From: Bacteroidaceae bacterium
GTDB lineage: Bacteria > Bacteroidota > Bacteroidia > Bacteroidales > Bacteroidaceae
Reading direction: 5' to 3'
Length of the DNA stretch: 8,371 nucleotides
Assembly (NCBI GenBank): GCA_028707655.1
Contig: JAQWAN010000079.1
Coordinates: 1-8,371, forward strand
Below, one piece after another: positions 1 to 6,061 of this stretch. The position numbers and the translations under genes were made by a program. The stretch's first letter is position 1, and every line of letters starts with the position of its first letter. The notes beneath the pieces are model-generated. The model was not told the origin of the DNA, searched no databases, and worked only from the letters and a program-made list of their open reading frames with translations.

Positions 1-1136
1 TCTTCTTTACAGATTACGTAAGCTATCCGCACCTCATCCTTACCCTTTCCCGGAGTAGTGTAGAAGCCCGATGCAGGAGCCATCATAATCGTTTCTCCCT
101 GGTCGTTGTAATCACTGAGGCACCATGCACAGAATGCATCCGCACTGTCCACAGGGATGCGTGCAATGGTATAAAAAGCCCCCATTGGCACAGGAGAGTA
201 GACCCCCTCTATTCTATTTAGTCCCTCTATCAAAAAATCGCGTCGTTCCAGATATTCCGTATAGGTATCGTTGATATATTTCTCCGATGCATCCAAAGAA
301 GCCTCTGCAGCAATTTGTCCAAGTAGTGGTGGAGATAGGCGAGCTTGGCACAGTTTCATCACCGCATCTCTTACTATCTTGTTCTTAGTGATTAGTGCAC
401 CAATTCGTATTCCACATTCCGAGTAGCGTTTGGAGAAAGAATCGATAAGAATCACGTGCTGTTCTATCTTTTTTAGATGGCATGCAGATATATAGTCCAA
501 ATCGGTGTATATATATTCTCTATACACCTCGTCAGAGAATAGAAACAGGTCATGTTTTTTAATTAATCTTCTGATTTGTTCCATCTCCTTTTTGGTATAG
601 AGATACCCCGTGGGGTTATTAGGATTACAAATCAATATTCCCTTTGTCTTCTCATTTATTAGTCGTTCAAAATCTTCCACCGGCGGTAGAGAGAATCCCT
701 CTTCAATACTACTACTAATTGTTCGAATGACCGCTCCAGTAGAGATAGCAAACGAGATATAGTTTGCGTATGCAGGTTCAGGAATGATAATCTCGTCGCC
801 CGGGTTCAAACAAGCCATAAATGCAAAAAGCACCGCTTCCGATCCACCCGTGGTGATGATGATATCCTGAGGCACTAAGTGGATATGAAACTTCTCATAG
901 TAGCTTGTTAATTTTTCTCTAAAGCTCAAGAATCCATCGCTAGGGCTGTATTCCAGCACCGTTCTGTCGATAGATCGAATTGCTTCTATTGCTTCTATTG
1001 GGGTAGGTATGTCGGGTTGACCAATGTTTAGGTGAAGCACCTTGACACCTCTTCTTTCCGCATCCTCTGCAAGTGGAGCTAGTTTCCGGATAGGAGATTC
1101 AGGCATTATAACAGCTCTTTTTGATATGTTAGGCAT
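1..1136 (-). CDS. PLP-dependent class I/II aminotransferase, C-terminus cut by window edge
   Basis: The gene encodes a fold-type I pyridoxal-phosphate aminotransferase that moves an amino group between an amino acid and a 2-oxo acid in the cytoplasm. I translated 378 complete codons; family members have about 395-400 residues, so roughly 20 C-terminal residues lie off the left edge. Visible motifs are NPNNPTG (171-177, with the cofactor-contacting Asn174), SDEVY (Asp202 for the pyridine nitrogen and Tyr205), SFSKRYS with the Schiff-base lysine at about Lys236, and RIAYV with the substrate-carboxylate arginine at about Arg370. The N-terminus has the form MPNISKRAV...NIGQPDIPTP, which is typical of Bacteroidales paralogues. 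The ATG at 1136 is preferred; another in-frame ATG lies 10 codons inside, but the family keeps this N-terminal stretch. There is no TAnnTTTG box in the 197 bases upstream, so it may be read from the metY promoter. Aspartate or broad aromatic/branched substrate use is possible; specificity cannot be read from the sequence. Confidence 0.9.
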   Translation of the reverse strand, partial: MPNISKRAVIMPESPIRKLAPLAEDAERRGVKVLHLNIGQPDIPTPIEAIEAIRSIDRTVLEYSPSDGFLSFREKLTSYYEKFHIHLVPQDIIITTGGSEAVLFAFMACLNPGDEIIIPEPAYANYISFAISTGAVIRTISSSIEEGFSLPPVEDFERLINEKTKGILICNPNNPTGYLYTKKEMEQIRRLIKKHDLFLFSDEVYREYIYTDLDYISACHLKKIEQHVILIDSFSKRYSECGIRIGALITKNKIVRDAVMKLCQARLSPPLLGQIAAEASLDASEKYINDTYTEYLERRDFLIEGLNRIEGVYSPVPMGAFYTIARIPVDSADAFCAWCLSDYNDQGETIMMAPASGFYTTPGKGKDEVRIAYVICKE

Positions 1137-1246
1137 TTTCGTTGAATTAGTGGCTACTCATTTTTTGATTAAAAAGAACAGCTTTGTTTGTACTAAGATG
1201 TCAGTTCATTATCTCGATTCTACTTCTTCTTTATCCTTCAGTTGCT

Positions 1247-1294
1247 CCCTTCAGAACAGCCTTAAGCTAAAGCAATGCTGTTTCTCAGAATGGG
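1247..1294 (-). other. Imperfect intercistronic hairpin between metY and the aminotransferase gene
   Basis: In minus-strand RNA the order is CCC, A, UUC, a 5-nt bulge, AACAGC, a 16-nt loop, GCUGUU, CU, GAA, GGG. This gives three stacked stems of 3, 3 and 6 base pairs. No U-tract follows, so it does not look like an intrinsic terminator. It may stabilise or process the 3' end of metY mRNA, or be chance. The remaining bases of the 1137-1333 gap show no promoter box and no credible gene. Confidence 0.25.
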
Positions 1295-1333
1295 ACGTAG
1301 CAATCCCTTCAGCATGCTCCTTTCAAGATCGCT

Positions 1334-2605
1334 CTATACCTGTTCCAAAGCCTGCTTAAGGTCGGCTAAAATATCGTCAGCATGTTCAATACCAACCGAT
1401 AGTCGTATTAAATCTGGGGCAATTCCCGCTTTTTCGAGTTGTTCTGTTGTCAATTGTCGATGCGTATGACTAGCAGGATGGAGCACACAAGTTCTAGCAT
1501 CTGCCACATGGGTAACAATGGCTGCCAATTTAAGTTTGTCCATAAAATCTATAGCCTCTTTTTGTGATCCTTTCAGTCCAAAAGAGATTACGCCGCAAGA
1601 ACCATTGGGTAGATATTTCTTAGCTAGCTCGTAGTTCTTATTGCCCACAAGTCCGCTGTAGTTCACCCATTTCACGCGTTTATGTTGTTGTAGATATTCC
1701 GCTACAATTTGTGCATTTTTGCAGTGTTGCGCCATACGTAGATGTAGCGTTTCCAATCCGATGTTTAGCAAGAAAGCATTCTGTGGTGCCTGAATAGCTC
1801 CAAAATCGCGCATTAATTGTGCAGTAGCTTTAGTGATATAAGCCATCTTTCCAAACGATTTACTATAGCAAAGTCCGTGATAAGACTCATCCGGCTCTGT
1901 TAATCCAGGAAATTTGTCGGCATGTGCTTCCCAGTCAAAGTTACCACTATCCACAATAGCCCCTCCAACATTAGTAGCATGTCCATCCATATATTTAGTT
2001 GTAGAATGCGTTACAATATCAGCTCCCCATTCAAAAGGTCTGCAATTGATAGGTGTAGGGAATGTATTATCTATTACTAGTGGAACACCGTGTCGATGTG
2101 CTATCTTAGCAAATTTCTCAATATCTAAAACATCCACCCCAGGATTAGAAATTGTTTCGCCAAATAACGCTTTAGTATTAGAGCGAAAAGCGGCCTCTAT
2201 CTCTTTCTCCTCTGCATCCGGATTAACAAAAGTTACGTCAATACCCATTTTTTTCATGGTAACCCCAAAAAGGTTAAATGTACCTCCGTAGATATTTCCA
2301 CTACACACAAAATGGTCGCCTGCTTGGCATAGATTGAAGATTGCATAAAAATTAGCTGCTTGACCAGAAGATGTCAACATAGCCGCTACTCCTCCCTCCA
2401 ATGCAGCAATTTTTTTAGCCACCGCATCGTTTGTTGGGTTTTGTAATCGCGTATAAAAATAGCCATTAGCCTCTAAATCGAATAACTTAGCCATCTGCTC
2501 ACTGGAGTCATATTTAAAAGTAGTACTCTGATAGATAGGCAAAACTCTAGGCTCACCATTTTGCGGTTCCCAGCCTGCTTGAACACATAATGTATCTTGT
2601 TTCAT
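1334..2605 (-). CDS. metY: O-acetylhomoserine sulfhydrylase (O-acetylhomoserine aminocarboxypropyltransferase)
   Basis: This cytoplasmic Cys/Met-metabolism PLP enzyme is expected to condense O-acetyl-L-homoserine with sulfide to give homocysteine and acetate, the direct sulfhydrylation route to methionine. The 423-residue length is normal for MetY and longer than most cystathionine gamma-synthases or lyases (about 380-400). Motifs seen are YFYTRLQNPT (Tyr51 and Arg53, phosphate contacts from the partner subunit), a glycine-rich SSGQAA segment near 79-84, VIDNTF with Asp179 against the pyridine nitrogen, THSTTKYMDGH with the Schiff-base Lys204, and LIRLSVGIE with Arg401 for the substrate carboxylate. 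ATG at 2605 lies about 35 bases downstream of a TAnnTTTG box. The gene is divergent from a thioesterase and is followed 197 bases later by an aminotransferase on the same strand. A methionine gamma-lyase or other family member is less likely given the length and the MetY-like C-terminus. Confidence 0.93.
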   Translation of the reverse strand: MKQDTLCVQAGWEPQNGEPRVLPIYQSTTFKYDSSEQMAKLFDLEANGYFYTRLQNPTNDAVAKKIAALEGGVAAMLTSSGQAANFYAIFNLCQAGDHFVCSGNIYGGTFNLFGVTMKKMGIDVTFVNPDAEEKEIEAAFRSNTKALFGETISNPGVDVLDIEKFAKIAHRHGVPLVIDNTFPTPINCRPFEWGADIVTHSTTKYMDGHATNVGGAIVDSGNFDWEAHADKFPGLTEPDESYHGLCYSKSFGKMAYITKATAQLMRDFGAIQAPQNAFLLNIGLETLHLRMAQHCKNAQIVAEYLQQHKRVKWVNYSGLVGNKNYELAKKYLPNGSCGVISFGLKGSQKEAIDFMDKLKLAAIVTHVADARTCVLHPASHTHRQLTTEQLEKAGIAPDLIRLSVGIEHADDILADLKQALEQV

Positions 2606-2640
2606 TTTGTCAAAATTTCGTTAAACTTTTTATGATAGAA

Positions 2641-2648
2641 CAAAAGTA
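2641..2648 (-). promoter_or_regulatory. Bacteroidota-type -7 box of the metY promoter
   Basis: The minus strand reads TACTTTTG, an exact match to the TAnnTTTG -7 consensus of the Bacteroidota primary sigma factor. It lies 35 bases before the metY ATG, so the leader would be about 30 nt. No convincing TTTG stands 19-21 bases further upstream. Confidence 0.6.
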
Positions 2649-2693
2649 TAAGAAAAAATCAATTAAAATGCTCTTAAAGCTAATAAAATGCAC

Positions 2694-2701
2694 TATTTTT
2701 G
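2694..2701 (+). promoter_or_regulatory. Bacteroidota-type -7 box of the thioesterase promoter
   Basis: The plus strand reads TATTTTTG, matching TAnnTTTG exactly. Transcription would begin near 2708, about ten bases before the ATG at 2718. The box overlaps codons that would belong to a longer N-terminus starting at 2688, which argues for the shorter protein. No clear -33 TTTG is seen. It faces the metY promoter across about 45 bases. Confidence 0.5.
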
Positions 2702-2717
2702 TATAAAAATTATACAG

Positions 2718-3149
2718 ATGGAATCTCCTTTACAATTTAAACATATACTTCCTGTTCAACTTCGTTTTAGTGACGTTGATCAATTTGGTCATGTTAATAA
2801 TTCGGTTTATTTCTCTCTTTATGATTTAGCAAAGACAACTTACATCCACGATGTGATGGGTCGCCTTTTAGATTTAGAGAAAGAAGCGATTGTAGTGGCT
2901 AATGTTAGTGCAAATTTTGTTTCTCCCATTTATTATAGTGATAATGTGGCCATAGAAACCACTGTTGTTCATTTTGGAACAACGAGCTTTCGTTTGGAGC
3001 AACAAGCAGTAGATGTTAATACGCATAATGTTAAATGTACGTGTACCACAGTGATGGTCTATTACGACTTAAAGAGTCAAGAGCCGATGCCTATCTCGGA
3101 TGCATTTAAAATGGCTGTCTGTAAATATGAAGGACACCCGATTGATTGA
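2718..3149 (+). CDS. Acyl-CoA thioesterase, hot-dog fold (4HBT family)
   Basis: The 143-residue protein is a single-domain hot-dog thioesterase, a family that hydrolyses acyl-CoA thioesters in the cytoplasm and usually works as a tetramer. The diagnostic N-terminal signature is RFSDVDQFGHVNNSVY, with the catalytic aspartate at Asp21 followed by GHVNN at 24-28. This matches the catalytic Asp17 region of 4-hydroxybenzoyl-CoA thioesterase. The rest alternates beta strands as expected, ending in a TTVMVYYDL strand near 104-114. The frame is open 10 codons further upstream to an ATG at 2688, but that extension covers the TATTTTTG promoter box and would precede the predicted transcription start, so 2718 is chosen. 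It is divergent from metY and stands alone in its orientation. The physiological acyl-CoA cannot be told; YbgC/FadM-like housekeeping roles are possible. Confidence 0.87.
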   Translation: MESPLQFKHILPVQLRFSDVDQFGHVNNSVYFSLYDLAKTTYIHDVMGRLLDLEKEAIVVANVSANFVSPIYYSDNVAIETTVVHFGTTSFRLEQQAVDVNTHNVKCTCTTVMVYYDLKSQEPMPISDAFKMAVCKYEGHPID

Positions 3150-3333
3150 GACTTCTTTTTACCTTGCCTATAGACTCGTTTGCGGTGGTAGATGCCCTGT
3201 ATGCTCCTACTGCTCCGGAGTGTTATGCACTTAGGTTACGCTGGTGATACTTCTCTAGTCTCTTCATTTAAATGATGCTGTATTCTATTTTCCCCAGTCA
3301 CTATTCTAACCTACTTGCCGCTATTTACTCATC

Positions 3334-3438
3334 TGGTAGTCACGGTGAACCATATTGGTAGTCACGGTGAACCATATTGGTAGTCACGGTGAACCACATT
3401 GGTAGTCATGGTGAACCACATTGGTAGTCACGACTACC
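3334..3438. repeat. 22-bp tandem repeat array, four full units plus a palindromic partial unit
   Basis: Units begin at 3334, 3356, 3378 and 3400, each exactly 22 bases. The core is TGGTAGTCACGGTGA, followed by ACCATAT. Units 1 and 2 are identical; units 3 and 4 have ACCACAT; unit 4 also has TCATGG for TCACGG. A fifth copy starts at 3422 but breaks after 11 bases and turns into GACTACC, so 3423-3438 forms a perfect inverted repeat, GGTAGTC-AC-GACTACC. Every full unit can fold as TGGT, bulged AG, TCA, loop CGG, TGA, ACCA. The unit is not a multiple of three, so a conserved protein repeat is ruled out. The array has no spacers, so it is not CRISPR. Confidence 0.95.
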
Positions 3439-3546
3439 CATCTAAAAGGATACAGATGTCGGATTAAAAGGCCGTGTTTTTTCCTCTTTTCTGCTTCTCC
3501 ATTTTTGATGGTTTCAGCCATAGTGGAGTCCGATACGGCAGGATAT

Positions 3547-3585
3547 AAAAAAAAGACTAAACGTATAATGCACGATTAGTCTTTT
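3547..3585 (-). terminator. Intrinsic terminator downstream of cca, possibly bidirectional
   Basis: The arms AAAAGACTAA (3551-3560) and TTAGTCTTTT (3576-3585) are perfect 10-bp complements around a 15-nt loop, in which CGT and ACG can pair further. On the minus strand the hairpin runs into eight Ts and sits 23 bases after the cca stop codon. On the plus strand it ends in TTTTC, so it could also stop read-through from the thioesterase side. Confidence 0.8.
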
Positions 3586-3607
3586 CTGTTTGTAGGAATA
3601 AAAATAA

Positions 3608-5038
3608 TTATTCTTTTGTCTGTATGGAGAAGCCCATCTTTTTAGCTCTTTCTTGTAAAAAGCGATAAGCCGCATCATATTCGTTAGGTATCACTCCATC
3701 GAGAATAGCGTCCTTTAGACTACTCTTTAGGGCACCCACCTCTTTACCAGGCGACAGGTGAAAGAGTTCCATAATGGTACGTCCATCAATTGGCGGTTGG
3801 AAATTGCGTAAGTGGTCTTTTTCCTCAATCTCGTGTAAGCGTTGGCGTACAAATTGGAAATTGTCTAAGAAACGTTTTTTTCTTTCTTGATTTTTAGAGG
3901 TAATATCCGCCTCACATAGTTGCATCAAGTCGTCAATATCATCTCCCGCTTCAAAAAGAAGTCTGCGTACTGCCGAGTCGGTAACCGTTTCGTTTGCAAT
4001 AGCAATAGGTCGCATATGCAATCCCACTAACTTCTGAACATATTTCATCTTTTCATTTTGTGGCATTTTCATCTGTCTAAAAAGAGAAGGAATCATGTTC
4101 TCGCCAATATAGTTATGATTTTTAAAGGTCCATCCCGCTGGGTGTTCCCATCTTTTGGTTGCTGGTTTACCTATATCGTGGAGTAGGGCCGCCCATCGTA
4201 ACCATAGGTTATCCGTTGTTTTCGCTATATTATCCACCACCTCTAGGGTGTGATAGAAAATATCTTTATGTGCTTTGTTATTGCGCACTTCCACTCCTTG
4301 CAGGTTGGCAAACTCCGGAAAAATAAGATTTAATAATCCGCATTGGTCCAAGAGAACAAATCCAAGGGAGGGAACAGGAGCAGCAAGAATCTTATTGAGT
4401 TCCTCTATGATACGCTCTTTAGAAATAATCTGTATGCGCTCCGCATTTCGAGTGATCGAGGCCGAAGTCTCATCGTCGATATAAAATTTGAGTTGTGTTG
4501 CAAACCGAATACAGCGCATCATGCGTAAAGGATCGTCGCTAAAAGTAACATCCGGGTCAAGCGGTGTACGCAAGATACCCTCTTTTAGGTCTTGTACCCC
4601 ATTAAAAGGGTCCACCAATTCGCCAAAACGATCTTTGTTTAGGCAGATAGCCATGGCATTGATGGTAAAATCGCGCCTGTTCTGATCCTCCTCTAACGTG
4701 CCATCCTCCACAATCGGTTTTCTAGAATCGCGTTGATACGATTCCTTACGTGCACCTACAAACTCAATCTCTGTCTTTTTATATTTAACTTGTGCAGTAC
4801 CAAAATTCTTAAATATGGTGACTTTGGCTCCCTTTCCTAACCGTTTGCCTAAGTTTTGGGCCACCTCAATACCACTACCCACTACTACAACATCAATGTC
4901 TTTAGAAGGTCTATTTAGAAAGATGTCTCTTACATATCCACCCACCACGTAGCACTCTACCTTACACGCATCAGCTGTGTCCGCTATCTGTTGAAAGATA
5001 GGATCTGTTAAATATGTTTTTAATTCTTCTTTATTCAT
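3608..5038 (-). CDS. cca: CCA-adding tRNA nucleotidyltransferase with HD domain
   Basis: This class II nucleotidyltransferase builds or repairs the 3' CCA end of tRNAs using CTP and ATP. The 476-residue chain has an N-terminal polymerase head with GGYVRD (33-38) and the metal-binding DIDVVVV (Asp47, Asp49). RRDFTINAMA follows at 121-130. The base-selecting motif is DDPLRMMRCIRFA (168-180, Asp169 and Arg172; the usual EDxxR is DDxxR here). Then come helical neck/body segments and an HD phosphohydrolase-like domain with His263, LLHDIGKP (His287-Asp288), His308 and His341. The HD domain is a common fusion in this family and may act on 2',3'-cyclic or phosphate ends; its activity here is inferred. 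ATG at 5038 starts just before the head domain and lies about 32 bases after a TACTTTTG promoter box. The gene is divergent from the lipoprotein gene and ends in a strong terminator. A poly(A) polymerase or A-adding enzyme is less likely, but class II subtypes are hard to separate by eye. Confidence 0.92.
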   Translation of the reverse strand: MNKEELKTYLTDPIFQQIADTADACKVECYVVGGYVRDIFLNRPSKDIDVVVVGSGIEVAQNLGKRLGKGAKVTIFKNFGTAQVKYKKTEIEFVGARKESYQRDSRKPIVEDGTLEEDQNRRDFTINAMAICLNKDRFGELVDPFNGVQDLKEGILRTPLDPDVTFSDDPLRMMRCIRFATQLKFYIDDETSASITRNAERIQIISKERIIEELNKILAAPVPSLGFVLLDQCGLLNLIFPEFANLQGVEVRNNKAHKDIFYHTLEVVDNIAKTTDNLWLRWAALLHDIGKPATKRWEHPAGWTFKNHNYIGENMIPSLFRQMKMPQNEKMKYVQKLVGLHMRPIAIANETVTDSAVRRLLFEAGDDIDDLMQLCEADITSKNQERKKRFLDNFQFVRQRLHEIEEKDHLRNFQPPIDGRTIMELFHLSPGKEVGALKSSLKDAILDGVIPNEYDAAYRFLQERAKKMGFSIQTKE

Positions 5039-5069
5039 CCGCTAATTTACATATAGTCCAAATTCATTG

Positions 5070-5077
5070 CAAAAGTA
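5070..5077 (-). promoter_or_regulatory. Bacteroidota-type -7 box of the cca promoter
   Basis: The minus strand reads TACTTTTG, the same octamer as at metY. It lies 31 bases before the cca ATG. No TTTG is found at the -33 spacing. Confidence 0.55.
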
Positions 5078-5095
5078 CAATATTTTATGCATCTC

Positions 5096-5127
5096 TTTGG
5101 CTAATGCACTAATAAATTGTATTTTTG
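5096..5127 (+). promoter_or_regulatory. Full Bacteroidota-type promoter of the lipoprotein gene (-33 and -7)
   Basis: TTTG at 5096-5099 is followed after 20 bases by TATTTTTG at 5120-5127. Both boxes and the spacing match the Bacteroides sigma consensus (TTTG, 19-21 bases, TAnnTTTG). Transcription should begin near 5134, giving a leader of about 19 nt before the ATG at 5153. This is the best promoter in the window, and it decides the start of the gene behind it. Confidence 0.75.
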
Positions 5128-5152
5128 TTCATCAAAATCAAGACTGAAAGAT

Positions 5153-5971
5153 ATGAAAAAAGTTATTTTTCCCCTTCTACTAATGGTGTGTTTTTTTACC
5201 GCGTGTACCAATCATGGTGAGAAAGATGCACAGCAATATCTTGATGCTGCGCAACAAGAGATGGAGAGGGGTCACTATAATAAGGCCAAGATACTAGTGG
5301 ATAGTCTTAGAACCATCTATCCAAAAGCTTTTGAAGCTCGTAAAAAAAGTATTGCTTTAATGCAGCAGATAGAACTAGGCGAGCAGCAGGTTAGTGTGGC
5401 CTTTATCGATTCGGTGTTGATGGCAAAAGAGCTGGTTATGGCCACCCAGCGCAAGCGATTTGTATTGCAGAAAGATAAGAAATATCAAGATATAGGCAAC
5501 TATTTCTATGCTACGCAGGTCATCGATAAAAACAAGAATCGTTCCTACCTCCGTGCACAGACCGATGAGTTAGGAAATATGCGCCTCACCTCTATCTTTG
5601 TGGGCAAATATCCCCTGCACCATTCTGCTGTTAAGGCCACTGTGGCCGATGGTAGTTATGCACAAACCCCAGTTTCTACCGACCGGTATACCAGTAAGAA
5701 TTTAGGCCTTACTACGGAGAAATGTGACTATCCCTTGCAACAAGATGGTGGATTAACTGCATTTATCCATCTGAATAAGCAAAAAAAGATTAACCTCTAT
5801 TTTCAGGGAAAGAAAAGCAAGAAGATAACACTCACCACGTCCGACAAGAAAGCGATTAGTGAGATTTATCAATTCTCTCTCCTTCTCTCTTCCATTCAAG
5901 CCTTAACCAAAGAACGTGCATCTGCGCAGCGTAAAATTGCCTTTATTCTGCGTAAGATAAAGGAAAAGTAA
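5153..5971 (+). CDS. Uncharacterised outer-envelope lipoprotein with an N-terminal TPR-like helical segment
   Basis: I do not recognise a named family. The 272-residue product begins with a lipoprotein signal: two lysines, a hydrophobic core, and the lipobox FTAC with lipidated Cys18. Residues about 25-70 read like a tetratricopeptide-type helical hairpin (AQQYL...GHYNKA...LRTIYPKAFEARK), as in BamD-like lipoproteins. The middle (about 100-220) is mixed and probably beta-rich, with tyrosines and aromatic pairs. The C-terminus (about 225-272) is very basic and helical. The frame is open to a TTG at 5117, but that lies before the -7 box; ATG 5153 gives a proper signal peptide and follows the promoter. 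The gene is divergent from cca and 90 bases before sbcD, which has its own promoter box, so a shared function with SbcCD is not implied. An envelope-anchored scaffold role is only a guess. Confidence 0.85.
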   Translation: MKKVIFPLLLMVCFFTACTNHGEKDAQQYLDAAQQEMERGHYNKAKILVDSLRTIYPKAFEARKKSIALMQQIELGEQQVSVAFIDSVLMAKELVMATQRKRFVLQKDKKYQDIGNYFYATQVIDKNKNRSYLRAQTDELGNMRLTSIFVGKYPLHHSAVKATVADGSYAQTPVSTDRYTSKNLGLTTEKCDYPLQQDGGLTAFIHLNKQKKINLYFQGKKSKKITLTTSDKKAISEIYQFSLLLSSIQALTKERASAQRKIAFILRKIKEK

Positions 5972-5999
5972 ATCGTTCCTTTTTACTCGAATAATCGAG
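5959..5999 (+). terminator. Possible weak terminator pair after the lipoprotein gene
   Basis: AAAGGAA (5959-5965) pairs with TTCCTTT (5976-5982) around a 10-nt loop that contains the stop codon, and is followed by two more Ts. Immediately after, CTCGA and TCGAG (5986-5990 and 5995-5999) form a second small hairpin around ATAA. The stems are short and the T-tract is brief, so read-through into sbcD is plausible. Confidence 0.35.
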
Positions 6000-6007
6000 G
6001 TTATTTG

Positions 6008-6015
6008 TACCTTTG
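6008..6015 (+). promoter_or_regulatory. Bacteroidota-type -7 box of the sbcDC promoter
   Basis: TACCTTTG matches TAnnTTTG exactly and lies 46 bases before the sbcD ATG, giving a leader of about 40 nt. No clear -33 TTTG is present; the expected position falls in the small hairpin after the lipoprotein gene. Confidence 0.5.
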
Positions 6016-6061
6016 CTTTTACCGATAATTAGCAACACACAAATAACTTATTCCATATACC

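Larger units (their letters stand above)
3150..3607. other. 458-base intergenic region with a minisatellite and a terminator
   Basis: This stretch between the convergent thioesterase and cca genes holds no gene I can support. From left to right it contains an unassigned segment (3150-3333), a 22-bp tandem repeat array (3334-3438), a second unassigned segment (3441-3546), and a strong hairpin terminator for cca (3547-3585). Two very short open frames occur: 3127-3234 on the plus strand (35 codons, five cysteines) and 3384-3521 on the minus strand (45 codons, running into the repeats). Neither has a promoter box or ribosome site, and neither resembles a family I know. The segment reads unlike its coding neighbours and may be a decayed or dispersed non-coding element. 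Confidence 0.7.

Noticed and set aside
1..16. Adapter remnant at the left edge
   Set aside because: The first bases continue the conserved aminotransferase frame (RIAYVICKE) and do not match the TruSeq adapter or its complement.
1259..1309. 17-codon minus-strand ORF just after metY, preceded by AAAGGAG
   Set aside because: The purine tract is only one base from the ATG, too close to act as a ribosome site, and the peptide resembles nothing known.
1042..1359. 105-codon plus-strand ORF across the aminotransferase start and the following gap
   Set aside because: It is largely antisense to the confidently identified aminotransferase, has low-complexity Ser/Leu-rich content, no promoter, and resembles no family.
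1914..2291. 125-codon plus-strand ORF inside metY
   Set aside because: It is fully antisense to the PLP-binding core of MetY, including the Lys204 motif, so it is a shadow of that gene.
2606..2717. SAM or other riboswitch in front of metY
   Set aside because: The predicted transcription start leaves only about 30 nt of leader, too short for a SAM aptamer, and no such fold is visible.
3192..3275. 27-codon ORF with a leucine run after the thioesterase
   Set aside because: It is too short, has no ribosome site or promoter, and overlaps another equally unsupported frame.
3334..3438. CRISPR array
   Set aside because: Units are directly adjacent with no unique spacers, only 22 bases long, and no cas genes are present.
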